Assembly (NCBI GenBank): GCA_023388435.1
Contig: JAEWGG010000025.1
Location: 1-40,050 of the forward strand
Direction: 5' to 3'
DNA: 40,050 nucleotides
From: Bacillota bacterium
GTDB taxonomy: Bacteria > Bacillota > Clostridia > Saccharofermentanales > Fastidiosipilaceae
Part shown: positions 17,227-25,692 of the stretch, piece by piece
Numbering within the stretch: position 1 is the stretch's first letter
How the letters are laid out: every line of letters begins with the position of its first letter
Notes under the pieces: model-generated
What the model was told of the DNA's origin: nothing
Database searches by the model: none
The model's input: only the letters and a program-made list of their open reading frames with translations
Position numbers and translations under genes: made by a program

Positions 17227-18258
17227 TCAGGTGTAGCCCAGTATCTTGCGCACGCGCTTATAGATGTGGACGGCTATGGCCTGGCCCAGACGCCCGCCAC
17301 GGAGGATGAAGAAGCCCAGGACACTTTTTCGCATCTGGCGATAGGTGGCAGGGTCATGCGCCTCAATGGCTGTCCAGAGCTCATGGAAACGCTGGAGGTT
17401 TTCTTCGCTGCGGTAGCGGAGCAGGATGACGGAGGTCGTCATGGTGAGCATTTCAAAATAGTGGTACATGTAGCGGTGGAGGGCCGGATGCTCCCGTTTC
17501 ATTGCGGAGAGGCTGAAGGCCTCGTTCATCAGAAGATTGACCCGCAGCTGCTGGCCCACATTACGGCGCAGGGACTCCTCGGTTACGGACTGCCCCTCAC
17601 GACCGACAAAGTAATGGTAGAGGTCTAAATTCCGATAGACAATGTGGCGGCAGGAAGGCAGGGGGACGTAGGCGAAAAGATTGTCCACGTAGAAGCAGTG
17701 CTCCGGCATGGAGAACTGGATGGTTTCCAGGACTTCGCGGCGGTAGCAGAGAGCGTGCATGAGCAGCTGTTGCCAGGGCATGAAGCGGCCGAAGTCCTCC
17801 CAGCTGAGCTTGCGGCCCTCGTCCAGGACCCGGTTGTAGCGAATGGGTGAGGGCCGGAAGCTACCGTCTTGCTGCAGGGCCTCATAGACATAGTTCGTAA
17901 TAATCAGATCCGGGGGAGAGGCCTGGCTGGGCAGGTCTTGCATGTAGTCCAGGAGCTGGGCCAGGGCCTGGGGGTCCAGCCAGTCGTCGCTGTCCAGAAT
18001 GCGCACATAATAGCCCTGGGCGGCGCGGAGTCCCGCTGTACAGGCGCCACCGTGACCCTTGTTCTCCTGATTAATAAGGCGCACAATTCCAGGCGCGACT
18101 TCGACATAGCGCTGGGCCAGCTCCGCGGTCTGGTCCTTGGACCCGTCATTGACGATGATCACTTCAAGGCGCTCATCGTGCAGCCTGAGTCCGCCGACAG
18201 ATTTATCCAGATACTGGGCCGCATTGTATGCGGGCACGACAATGGTCAGTAATTTCAT
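17227..18258 (-). CDS. Family 2 glycosyltransferase
   Basis: This 343-residue protein has a GT-A fold N-terminus: LTIVVPAYNAAQYLDKSV at residues 4-21, VNDGSKDQT (37-45) and the metal-binding DSDD at 89-92 (RILDSDDWLDP). The block NQENKGHGGACTAGL is typical of GT2 enzymes making surface polysaccharide or glycolipid. No membrane segment is obvious, so it probably acts at the cytoplasmic face. Donor and acceptor are unknown. It is convergent with xylB and lies 106 bases downstream of the DUF3006-like gene, probably in the same transcript. The ribosome site before ATG 18258 is weak. Confidence 0.9.
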   Translation of the reverse strand: MKLLTIVVPAYNAAQYLDKSVGGLRLHDERLEVIIVNDGSKDQTAELAQRYVEVAPGIVRLINQENKGHGGACTAGLRAAQGYYVRILDSDDWLDPQALAQLLDYMQDLPSQASPPDLIITNYVYEALQQDGSFRPSPIRYNRVLDEGRKLSWEDFGRFMPWQQLLMHALCYRREVLETIQFSMPEHCFYVDNLFAYVPLPSCRHIVYRNLDLYHYFVGREGQSVTEESLRRNVGQQLRVNLLMNEAFSLSAMKREHPALHRYMYHYFEMLTMTTSVILLRYRSEENLQRFHELWTAIEAHDPATYRQMRKSVLGFFILRGGRLGQAIAVHIYKRVRKILGYT

Positions 18259-18364
18259 AAGTATTCACGCGCTTCCACAGCGCCCCGGCTGAGCTTCAGG
18301 CGAGGCGGGCGCCATCCTTTCCCATGACTAAGAGCTTCTAATCCTGAGTTTTTCCAGCCCGCGA

Positions 18365-18583
18365 TCAGCTGAAATCCCAGCCCGACAGCCGGCCCAGTTC
18401 CTCCTGGCGCTGGCGGGTGATATCCGGGTCAATCTGATAGGCTCCAGTTTCCGCTATTTCGTAAATGTAATCGCCGATCTGCGCCCCCTGTGGCAGGAGG
18501 TGCAGGGGGAGGCGCTGCTCCTGGCCCCGGGCGTCTTCGAGGAGAACCTGCTGGGCCTCGATCATCTTCACAAAACCTTTCAT
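18365..18583 (-). CDS. DUF3006-like small protein
   Basis: The 72-residue protein resembles DUF3006, a short beta-barrel-like domain: a strand pattern IEAQQVLLED, then LPLHLLPQGAQIGDYI (family 'LPEGAKEGDV') and a C-terminal charged helix with the 'D-x-x-x-T-x-x-R' spacing (IDPDITRQRQEEL). The function of the family is not known. AAAGGGGG precedes ATG 18583 and a TATAAT -10 lies upstream. It is divergent from the ATP synthase operon. Confidence 0.75.
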   Translation of the reverse strand: MKGFVKMIEAQQVLLEDARGQEQRLPLHLLPQGAQIGDYIYEIAETGAYQIDPDITRQRQEELGRLSGWDFS

Positions 18584-18640
18584 GACAGCCCCCTTTCTCT
18601 GCGCTGCAGCTTGCGTTGTTCAATGGGACGTATAGGATTA

Positions 18641-18646
18641 ATTATA
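18641..18646 (-). promoter_or_regulatory. Candidate -10 for the DUF3006-like gene
   Basis: A perfect TATAAT on the minus strand, preceded by AGC, lies 58 bases ahead of ATG 18583. No good -35 is seen 17 bases upstream. Confidence 0.4.
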
Positions 18647-18785
18647 GCTGAGCGGCAAAAAAATTTCTCGGCTCCGTCTTATGCAGCTTGCTCGGGAATT
18701 GGGCTATAGTTGGCTCCGGCTTTGGCGGAAGAGCCGAAAGAGCAAAAAAACGCTTCAAATCGCGTGCAGTTAAAAGGGAAAGTGC

Positions 18786-18794
18786 TAATATAAA
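18786..18794 (+). promoter_or_regulatory. Candidate -10 of the atp operon
   Basis: TAATATAAA (18786-18794) lies about 60 bases ahead of atpB in the 272-base divergent gap. No consensus -35 is found 16-18 bases upstream, so the assignment rests on position and AT-richness. No atpI-like gene precedes atpB. Confidence 0.35.
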
Positions 18795-18855
18795 ATTCTG
18801 TCAGCTAAGACGCCTTGGACTCCCAAGACGCCTGTAAAACGAAGGGAGGCTCTTG

Positions 18856-19689
18856 GTGCTGTCACTCAGCTTTTTTACTGATTTCTCCGCGGCATTTGTC
18901 CGCGAGCTTGGCAAATTCGTGCCAGGGCATGCCAATCTCCGGGAGGGGATTCTGGACAAGCTCTATTATGGGCCCCGTTTTGTCATCCCCCTGCCTGGTG
19001 GCCACAGTCTGCGCATCTCCGACAGCCTGATATCCATGTGGATCTGTATGCTGGTCCTGATCCTGCTCTGCCTCTTTTTCCGACGGAGCATCAGCCTGCG
19101 TCCCGGACGGCGGCAGACTCTGATTGAAGCCCTGTTGAGCAGCATCCGCAACGGCGGGGTCAGCGCCGGACTTACAGAGGAGCAGGCCGACTCCATCCTG
19201 CCTTATGTGGCGACGCTGGGCCTGTTTATCACCTTTTCCAATCTCTCATCCCTATTTGAGTTGAAGCCCCCCGCCCAGAATCCCGTCTTCCCAGTAAGTC
19301 TGGCCCTTGTCACCCTGATTTTTATCATCTATAAGGGCATCCGCCTGGCGGGGCTGAGGGGCTTTGTCGATTCCCTGTTGCAGCCCATGCCGGCCCTCCT
19401 GCCCTTCAAGATCCTGGATTACATCATCAAGCCTGTGTCCCTGGCTTTCCGACTTTTTGGCAATATTTTTGGTGCGTATATTCTGATGAAATTCATCGCC
19501 CTGGTCCTCCCACTGGCCATCCCCGGTCTGCTGGGCCTATGGTTTGACCTTGGGGACGGCATCGTCCAGGGCATCGTCTTCGCCTATCTGACCATGACCT
19601 ACATCGGTGAGATCGTCGAGGGGGCCAACGAGGCGCGGGAGCTGCGTCTGGCCAAGGCCCAGCGGCGGCAGGCGACCCAGTCTCAATAG
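18856..19689 (+). CDS. atpB: ATP synthase F0 subunit a
   Basis: Start GTG 18856 is 7 bases after AGGGAGG; TTG 18853 (one codon longer, 278 aa) is only 4 bases away and less likely. The protein has the usual hydrophobic helices and the essential stator arginine in SLAFRLFGNIFGAYI, about residue 199-200, which faces the c-ring. Conserved features SNLSSLFELKPP and the terminal helix IVFAYLTMTYIGEIVEGAN are present. It forms the ion half-channels of the membrane motor. It is the first gene of an operon running a-c-b-alpha-gamma-beta-epsilon. Length and motifs are normal. Confidence 0.95.
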   Translation: MLSLSFFTDFSAAFVRELGKFVPGHANLREGILDKLYYGPRFVIPLPGGHSLRISDSLISMWICMLVLILLCLFFRRSISLRPGRRQTLIEALLSSIRNGGVSAGLTEEQADSILPYVATLGLFITFSNLSSLFELKPPAQNPVFPVSLALVTLIFIIYKGIRLAGLRGFVDSLLQPMPALLPFKILDYIIKPVSLAFRLFGNIFGAYILMKFIALVLPLAIPGLLGLWFDLGDGIVQGIVFAYLTMTYIGEIVEGANEARELRLAKAQRRQATQSQ

Positions 19690-19802
19690 GTGTGTGTGCG
19701 GGGGGCTCTGGCCTCCCGTTGCATCTTCTCCGTGTTGATGTCTCCACAGTTCCTGTGTTGAGCATATATGAATTCGAAAATAAAAAGAAAGAGGATTTAC
19801 CC

Positions 19803-20087
19803 ATGACCCTGCTAATGATGCTTATGAATCAGCTGCCCCTGCTCCTGGCCGCCGACGCCAGCCGCGGTCTGATCGCCCTCGGCGCAGGCCTGGCCATCAC
19901 CATCGCCGCCGCGGGCGGCGGTATCGGCATCGGCATTGCCTCGGGCCGCGCCTTCGAGTCCATGGCCCGCCAGCCAGAGCTCCAGGGCGGTATTCAGCGA
20001 CTGCTCTTCGTGGCCATCGTCTTCATCGAATCAACGACTGTCTACGCGCTGGTGGTGAGCCTGCTCCTGCTCTTCGTTTTCCAGTAA
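19803..20087 (+). CDS. atpE: ATP synthase F0 subunit c
   Basis: This 94-residue helical hairpin has the polar loop ARQPEL between the two helices. The glycine-rich first helix reads AAAGGGIGIGIASGRA. The ion-binding carboxylate is Glu76 in FIESTTVYALV. Ser77, Thr78 and Tyr81 follow it as in sodium-type c subunits (EST...Y), but the position of the first-helix glutamine that ligates sodium in Ilyobacter-type rings is Ile43 here. Ion specificity is therefore ambiguous. The N-terminus is about 10 residues longer than average and hydrophobic. An AT-rich, unstructured leader with AGAGGA precedes ATG 19803, fitting the need for many c copies. Confidence 0.95.
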   Translation: MTLLMMLMNQLPLLLAADASRGLIALGAGLAITIAAAGGGIGIGIASGRAFESMARQPELQGGIQRLLFVAIVFIESTTVYALVVSLLLLFVFQ

Positions 20088-20131
20088 GCGGCGCGAGCTG
20101 GACTTTTCGATGAAAAGGAGGGGAGAGCCAC

Positions 20132-20722
20132 ATGTTTGCGAACAGCCTACGCACGCCGCTTCTGCTGGGAGCGTCGATCTTTGACGCCGAGGCGCTGGCG
20201 ACTTTTGCCGTCGATGCGATATTTACCATCATTAATTTGCTTCTGATGTACTTTGTCCTGAAGCGCTTCTTATACAAGCCGATTTTGGCGATGATGAAAC
20301 AGCGGCAGGAAAAGGTCGCGGCTGACCTGGACGATGCGGCCCAGCAGCGGGAGGAGGCCAGCCGCCGCAACCGGGAGGCCGAGCAGCAGCTACAAGATGC
20401 TCGCAGTGAGGCGGTGCGGATGGTCGGTGAGGCCAAGAGCCAGGCCCGTCTGGAGGCCGATAACATCGTCAAGGAGGCCAAGCTTGAGGCGCTGGAGCAG
20501 CGTGAGCGCAGCCGCCGTGACAGTGAGCATCTGCGCCGGCGTGTCCTCCATGAGGTGCGCTCGGAGATTGGCGACCTCGCCATGTCCATTTCAAGTCGCG
20601 TTATCGGCGAGCTGGTGGGCAAGGAGGAGCAGCGCTCGGTGGTGGACCGCATTCTGGACGAGAAGCTGAACGAGATCGACCAGGAAGCCCCGCAGCCCAC
20701 TGAGGCCCAGGATCGGGCCTAG
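20132..20722 (+). CDS. atpF: ATP synthase F0 subunit b
   Basis: The 196-residue protein has one N-terminal membrane helix (~residues 26-45, DAIFTIINLLLMYFVLKRFL) followed by the conserved YKPI and a long charged coiled coil (~50-165). Its C-terminus (ISSRVIGELVGKEE...) is that of an ordinary b subunit, and no delta domain is attached, unlike mycobacterial b-delta fusions. It forms the peripheral stalk. AAAAGGAGGGGAG precedes ATG 20132. The gene is followed after 47 bases by alpha, leaving no room for the usual atpH gene. Confidence 0.95.
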   Translation: MFANSLRTPLLLGASIFDAEALATFAVDAIFTIINLLLMYFVLKRFLYKPILAMMKQRQEKVAADLDDAAQQREEASRRNREAEQQLQDARSEAVRMVGEAKSQARLEADNIVKEAKLEALEQRERSRRDSEHLRRRVLHEVRSEIGDLAMSISSRVIGELVGKEEQRSVVDRILDEKLNEIDQEAPQPTEAQDRA

Positions 20723-20769
20723 ACCCGGGAGCGCTGCGCCCGTGGGAGAGCGGAAATAGGAGCTAAGTC

Positions 20770-22764
20770 ATGATGATTGAAGAAAAGGCCGTGATTCGGC
20801 TGGTCTCGCCGCGGGGACTGGCTGAGCCCGAAGCTCAACGCATTGCTGAGAGCTTCGCCCGGCGTCTGAATTACGCGGACTATACGCTGAAACAGGATCA
20901 GGATGAGAGCCTTCTGGGCGGCTTTGTGGTCTTTACAGGAGGTCGGCGCTACGACTACTCACTGAAGGGCCGTCTGGGCCGCATCGGCTCCCAGTTGGAC
21001 GAGAGTCAGTTGGGGCGGGCTGAGGGCCTCGATGCGGCTGAGGATGAGGATGTTCTGAGCCAGTTCAAGAGCCAGTTGGAGCAGCAGAGTCAGGAGGTAC
21101 AGCAGGCCGGCCTGGGAGGGGGGGACCTGGACAGCCTCCTGCAGAGCCGCGAAGGCGAGCCCATAACGGAGGAAGATAAGGACCAGCACATCGGTCTGGT
21201 TCTGGACGACTACAGTCGGCGTATTCAGGAGCAGGGGGACATCCTCGATGAGGCCCTGGTGGACGAGGTAGGAGAGGTGCTTTCCGTCGGCGATGGTATC
21301 GCCCGTGTGAAAGGCCTGGAGAATGTCAAAAACTCCGAGTTGCTGCTCTTCGGTAAAGGGAGCTATGGCCTGGCCATGAATCTCGAAGAGCATGAGGTCG
21401 GTGTCACCCTGCTCGGCAAGACCGAGGAGGTCACCGCGGGCGACATCTGCCGGCGTACAGGGCGGACGATCTCTGTACCGGGAGGCAAGGGCCTGCTGGG
21501 CCGTGTGGTCAACGCCCTGGCTGAGCCCATTGACGGTCTGGGCCAGCTGGACTCGGAGGGTTTCTGGCCCCTGGAGCGGGAGGCTGCGTCGGTAGTCGAC
21601 CGCGAGCCTGTCAACCAGCCCCTCTATACAGGTATCACGGCGGTGGATGCCATGACGCCGATCGGCCGTGGCCAGCGTGAGCTGATTATTGGCGACCGTC
21701 AGACGGGGAAAACCGCCATCGCCATTGACGCCATTCTGAATCAGAAGGGCAAGGGCCTGCGCTGTGTCTATGTGGCCATTGGCCAGAAGCTCTCAACCCT
21801 TGCGACGGTGGTTAACACCCTGCGCCAGGCCGGGGCCATGTCCTATACGACCGTGGTTTCCGCCTCGGCCTCGGAGTCGGCAGCCATGCAGTACCTGGCC
21901 CCCTTCGCCGGCTGTGCCATCGCTGAGAGCTGGCTCTACGGTGAGGGCAAGGACGTACTCATTGTCTACGACGACCTCAGCAAACACGCTCAGGCCTACC
22001 GTGCCATTTCCTTGCTGCTGCGCCGTCCCCCGGGCCGTGAAGCTTATCCCGGAGACGTCTTTTACCTGCACTCTCGACTTCTGGAGCGGGCCTGCCGCCT
22101 CAGCCCCGAGCTGGGCGGAGGTTCCATCACCGCCCTGCCCATCGTCGAGACTCAGGCTGGCGACATCTCGGCCTATATCCCGACCAATGTCATCTCCATT
22201 ACAGACGGCCAGATCTACCTTGAGACCGACCTCTTTTTCTCCGGCCAGCGCCCGGCCATTAACGTTGGCCTCTCGGTTTCCCGTGTAGGTGGTGCGGCCC
22301 AGACTAAGGCCATGAAAAAAGTGGCTGGCTCCCTCCGTATCAAGCTGGCCCAGTACAAGGAAATTGCCAGTTTTTCACAGTTCGGTTCCGAGCTCGATGA
22401 GGAGACCCAGCGCCAGCTGGAGGAGGGGCAGAGCCTGAACGCCATCCTGGTCCAGCGCGAGCATGAGGCCCGCAGCATGGCCCAGTCCGTCATCCTCCTG
22501 CACCTTGCCACACAGGGCGCCCTGGCCCGCATCCCTGCCACTGAGCTGCGCAATTTCTGTCTGAGCTTCCTGGAGTATCTGGATGCCGTTCACAGTAAGT
22601 GGCTGGCCGCCCTGGAGGTCCAGGGGAGCTTTGAGGCTGAGGACCAGCAGAAGGCCAGTGAACTCTTCGGCTACTACCTGCCACAGTGGGAGCAAGAGCG
22701 GCTGGGCAGCGGCCAGGAGGGTCGTGGGGCGCAGGTCGGGGACCAGCCTCAGGGAGAGGAGTAA
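20770..22764 (+). CDS. atpA: ATP synthase subunit alpha with N-terminal delta-like domain (delta-alpha fusion)
   Basis: At 664 residues it is about 160 longer than normal alpha. Residues ~6-77 look like the C-terminal domain of subunit delta: VIRLVSPRGL, then DESLLGGFVVFTGGRRYD and YSLKGRLGRIGSQL (family: DxSLxGGfvvxxGdkxxDxSxrgrLexLxxqL). Residues ~78-135 are an acidic, Gln-rich linker. Canonical alpha starts near 138 (HIGLVLDDYSRRIQ) with Walker A GDRQTGKTA (308-316). Start ATG 20770 lies 7 bases after AGGAG, directly before the delta-like part, and I see no start codon with a ribosome site at the alpha boundary, so one polypeptide is expected. The N-terminal helical half of delta is absent. 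Each F1 would then carry three delta-like domains. Confidence 0.93.
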   Translation: MMIEEKAVIRLVSPRGLAEPEAQRIAESFARRLNYADYTLKQDQDESLLGGFVVFTGGRRYDYSLKGRLGRIGSQLDESQLGRAEGLDAAEDEDVLSQFKSQLEQQSQEVQQAGLGGGDLDSLLQSREGEPITEEDKDQHIGLVLDDYSRRIQEQGDILDEALVDEVGEVLSVGDGIARVKGLENVKNSELLLFGKGSYGLAMNLEEHEVGVTLLGKTEEVTAGDICRRTGRTISVPGGKGLLGRVVNALAEPIDGLGQLDSEGFWPLEREAASVVDREPVNQPLYTGITAVDAMTPIGRGQRELIIGDRQTGKTAIAIDAILNQKGKGLRCVYVAIGQKLSTLATVVNTLRQAGAMSYTTVVSASASESAAMQYLAPFAGCAIAESWLYGEGKDVLIVYDDLSKHAQAYRAISLLLRRPPGREAYPGDVFYLHSRLLERACRLSPELGGGSITALPIVETQAGDISAYIPTNVISITDGQIYLETDLFFSGQRPAINVGLSVSRVGGAAQTKAMKKVAGSLRIKLAQYKEIASFSQFGSELDEETQRQLEEGQSLNAILVQREHEARSMAQSVILLHLATQGALARIPATELRNFCLSFLEYLDAVHSKWLAALEVQGSFEAEDQQKASELFGYYLPQWEQERLGSGQEGRGAQVGDQPQGEE

Positions 22765-22773
22765 GTCCAGCCC

Positions 22774-23718
22774 ATGCAACAGATTTCAGGCATCAAGAAG
22801 CGCATTCGGAGCATCACAAAAATTAAGCAGATGACCCGTGCCACGCAGCTGATCTCCGCCATCAAGTCGCGCAAGTCCAAACAGCTGCTGGACCAGGCCT
22901 TCCCCTTCATGGTGACCTGTGCCGAGACCATGACCATGTTGCTCAAGCAGACGGACCTCCCCGACAATCCCCTGCTGGCCATTAAACACCGCCCGGATGA
23001 CCGCCGACGAAAGTTGGTTTTCTATGTCTTCACCGGGGACCAGGGTCTGGCCGGAGCCTACAATCTTAATGTGCTGACCACAGCCGAGGCCTTCATTGAG
23101 GAAAAAATCGCCGAATTTGAGGCCCAGGGTCTGGAGGTGGAGCACTCCGCCCGCATCGTTGGAAGCATTGGCCTGGAGCACATGCAGGCCCGTGGCATCC
23201 ACATTGTTGAGCCCGAGATCTATCCCGTGGCTCCGCCGACCTACTATCGGGCGGGTGAGCTGTCCCTGCGCATTGAGGACCTCTACCTCTCCCACGAGGT
23301 GGACGAGATCTACTTTATTTTTACCCGCATGAACCGTGCCCTGAGCATGGAAGTCATCAAGACCCGGGTGCTCCCCGCGGACATCAAGGGTCTGGAGACA
23401 ATCTACGAGGGCTACACCACCCTGCAGTGGGAGGAAGTCCCAGATGGGAGACACATCGACTTCGGTGAAAATGTCGAGCGCGTCTTTTCCTATCTGATTG
23501 ATACCTACCTCAACGGCATGACCTATGGGGCCATGGTCGAGGCCCACGCCTGTGAGCAGGCGGCGCGCATGATGGCCATGGACAGTGCTAACCGCAGTGC
23601 GGATGAGATGCTGGCCAAGCTGGAAATCGAGCGAAACCGCGCCCGCCAGGCCAGTATTACCAACGAGTTGAACGAGATCGTCAGCGGGGCTGAAACCCTC
23701 AGCCAGCAGAGGAAGTGA
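22774..23718 (+). CDS. atpG: ATP synthase subunit gamma
   Basis: This 314-residue central rotor subunit starts with the conserved helix IKKRIRSITKIKQMTRATQLISA and contains FTGDQGLAGAYN (family: 'sDrGLcGgfN'). The C-terminal coiled-coil strand has MMAMDSANRSADEM (family: 'RM.AM..At.NA.em') and ends NELNEIVSGAETL. It is slightly longer than the usual ~290 residues. It links rotation of the c-ring to alpha-beta catalysis. It starts 9 bases after the alpha stop, with GGAGAGGAG overlapping the end of alpha. Confidence 0.95.
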   Translation: MQQISGIKKRIRSITKIKQMTRATQLISAIKSRKSKQLLDQAFPFMVTCAETMTMLLKQTDLPDNPLLAIKHRPDDRRRKLVFYVFTGDQGLAGAYNLNVLTTAEAFIEEKIAEFEAQGLEVEHSARIVGSIGLEHMQARGIHIVEPEIYPVAPPTYYRAGELSLRIEDLYLSHEVDEIYFIFTRMNRALSMEVIKTRVLPADIKGLETIYEGYTTLQWEEVPDGRHIDFGENVERVFSYLIDTYLNGMTYGAMVEAHACEQAARMMAMDSANRSADEMLAKLEIERNRARQASITNELNEIVSGAETLSQQRK

Positions 23719-23725
23719 GAACGAT

Positions 23726-25168
23726 ATGAAAGAAGGCAAAATCATACAGGTCATCGGTTCAGTCATCGATGTGGAATTCGCCCCCAGCGACATGCCCCAC
23801 CTGCACAGCGCCCTGCGCGTGCCCCTGAATCCAGCTGTCAGCGCCCAGGCCGAGCGGAGCGGGGAAGCCAGTACGGCCAGCCCACAGGAAATTGTCATGG
23901 AAACCATGCAGATCCTCTCCAACACCCGCGTGCGCTGCGTGGCTTTTACACCCACAGAGGGCCTGTCCCGCGGTCTTAGCGCCTATACGGATGGGCGGCC
24001 CCTGCACGTCCCCGTCGGGGACAGGGTCCGGGGGCGCGTCTTCAACGTCCTGGGCCAGTGCCTGGACCGTGAAGGCCCTGTGGAGGCGGAGGAGCAGTGG
24101 AGCATCCACCGCGAGGCCCCTGCCTTCGTCGACCAGTCCCCCGAGCCGCATATTATGGAGACGGGTATCAAGGTCCTGGACCTCCTCGTGCCCTACAGCC
24201 GTGGCGGAAAAATCGGCCTTTTCGGCGGCGCGGGCGTGGGTAAGACAGTGCTGATTCTGGAGCTGATCCGCAACATTGCCAAGGAACACGGAGGCTACTC
24301 TGTCTTTACGGGCGTCGGCGAGCGCTCCCGTGAGGGCAACGACCTCTGGCGTGAAATGCGTGAGTCGGGTGTTCTGGAAAATACAGTTCTCGTCTTTGGC
24401 CAGATGAATGAGACGGCTGGCGCCCGTATGCGCGTGCCGCTGACGGGGCTGACCATGGCGGAGTACTTCCGTGATGTCAAGAAAAAGGACGTTCTGCTTT
24501 TCATCGACAATATTTTCCGCTTTGTCCAGGCTGGTTCAGAGGTCTCGGCCCTGCTTGGGCGCATTCCCTCGGCCGTGGGCTACCAGCCCACCCTGGCCAA
24601 TGAGATGGGCGCCCTCCAGGAGCGAATTAGCTCTACGAGCAATGGTTCGATCACCTCGATCCAGGCCGTGTACGTCCCGGCGGACGACCTGACGGACCCC
24701 GCCCCAGCGACGACTTTTTCCCATCTGGACGCCATCACGGTGCTCTCGCGCTCCATTGTGGAGCAGGGTATTTACCCCGCTGTTGACCCCCTGCAGTCCT
24801 CCTCGCGAATCCTCACGGAGTCGGTGCTGGGCCTCCGACACTACCAGGTGGCTCTGAAGGTGCAGGAGACCTTGCAGCGCTATCAGGAACTTCAAGATAT
24901 CATCGCCATCCTGGGTATCGATGAGCTGAGTGCCGAGGATAAGAAGACCGTGGCCCGGGCCCGAAAGATTCAGCGTTTCCTGTCCCAGCCCTTCTTTGTC
25001 ACGGAGGAGACCACGGGCTTCCCCGGTCGCTATGTCTCCGTTGAGGAGACCATACACGGTTTCGAGGCCATAGTTGGCGGTACGGTGGACGAGATTCCGG
25101 AGCAGCACTTCTTCATGAAGGGCGGCATCGATGACGTCTATCGCGCATATAGAGGAAAAGAGGCCTGA
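23726..25168 (+). CDS. atpD: ATP synthase subunit beta
   Basis: This 480-residue catalytic subunit has Walker A GGAGVGKT (167-174), the catalytic region TGVGERSREGNDL, FIDNIFRFVQAGSEVSALLGR and the DELSEED-type lever written DELSAED. It is about 15 residues longer than typical because of a polar insertion in the N-terminal barrel (~residues 36-54). It hydrolyses or makes ATP at the alpha-beta interfaces. It follows gamma by 7 bases. Confidence 0.97.
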   Translation: MKEGKIIQVIGSVIDVEFAPSDMPHLHSALRVPLNPAVSAQAERSGEASTASPQEIVMETMQILSNTRVRCVAFTPTEGLSRGLSAYTDGRPLHVPVGDRVRGRVFNVLGQCLDREGPVEAEEQWSIHREAPAFVDQSPEPHIMETGIKVLDLLVPYSRGGKIGLFGGAGVGKTVLILELIRNIAKEHGGYSVFTGVGERSREGNDLWREMRESGVLENTVLVFGQMNETAGARMRVPLTGLTMAEYFRDVKKKDVLLFIDNIFRFVQAGSEVSALLGRIPSAVGYQPTLANEMGALQERISSTSNGSITSIQAVYVPADDLTDPAPATTFSHLDAITVLSRSIVEQGIYPAVDPLQSSSRILTESVLGLRHYQVALKVQETLQRYQELQDIIAILGIDELSAEDKKTVARARKIQRFLSQPFFVTEETTGFPGRYVSVEETIHGFEAIVGGTVDEIPEQHFFMKGGIDDVYRAYRGKEA

Positions 25169-25169
25169 G

Positions 25170-25637
25170 GTGGGGGAGAGAGAACAGCAGATAGCGGAGG
25201 GCGAGTCGCTGATTCAGGTTTCGATCATCACGCCCTATGAGATTTTTTTAGACGAGTCCGTCCACCTGCTCACGGTGCCGACAGATCGTGGAGAGATGGG
25301 AATACTGCGCCAGCACATGCCCATCCTTGTGGCCCTGCGTCCCGGTGAGCTGCGCCTCACACGTGACGGGGAGATGCGGAGCTGCTTCGTGTCCAACGGC
25401 TATGTGCAGGTGGAGCCAGAGTACGTGATTGTCGTGACGACGGCTGCGGAGTGGGCCACAGAGATCGATGAGGGTCGCGCCCAGGAGGCCCTGGCCCGCG
25501 CCCAGGCCCGCTATGAGGACCCGGAGGTGAAGCGTCTGCCCAGACGTAAGGAGCGGGCGGCCCACGCCATACGCCGCGCAAAAATGAGGCTGAAGGTGGC
25601 CCAGCGCCAGAGGCAGCGAACTGAGGAACAGCACTGA
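25170..25637 (+). CDS. atpC: ATP synthase subunit epsilon
   Basis: I favour GTG 25170, one base after the beta stop and 6 bases after AGAGG, giving ~155 residues. ATG 25131 (168 aa, overlapping beta by 38 bases) is the alternative. The N-terminal beta-sandwich shows VSIITPYEIFLDESVHLLTVPTDRGEMGILRQHMP, a clear epsilon signature. The C-terminal helical hairpin is unusually rich in Arg and Lys (KRLPRRKERAAHAIRRAKMRLK). In bacteria this subunit couples the rotor and can inhibit ATP hydrolysis. A strong terminator closes the operon. Confidence 0.92.
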   Translation: MGEREQQIAEGESLIQVSIITPYEIFLDESVHLLTVPTDRGEMGILRQHMPILVALRPGELRLTRDGEMRSCFVSNGYVQVEPEYVIVVTTAAEWATEIDEGRAQEALARAQARYEDPEVKRLPRRKERAAHAIRRAKMRLKVAQRQRQRTEEQH

Positions 25638-25646
25638 GACCACACG

Positions 25647-25677
25647 GCGCCCAATCTGAGGATTGGGCGCTTTTTTT
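25647..25677 (+). terminator. Terminator of the atp operon
   Basis: A perfect 10-bp stem (GCGCCCAATC 25647-25656, GATTGGGCGC 25661-25670) with a 4-base loop and seven T lies 9 bases after the epsilon stop. It separates the operon from the convergent Tad locus. Confidence 0.95.
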
Positions 25678-25692
25678 GGCTGAGTTGGAGTT

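Noticed and set aside
18721..18760. Terminator-like GGCTC/GAGCC repeat upstream of atpB
   Set aside because: It is followed by A rather than T on the plus strand, and the stem is poor.
20722..20770. Separate delta-subunit gene between b and alpha
   Set aside because: There are only 47 bases; the delta-like part is in frame with alpha.
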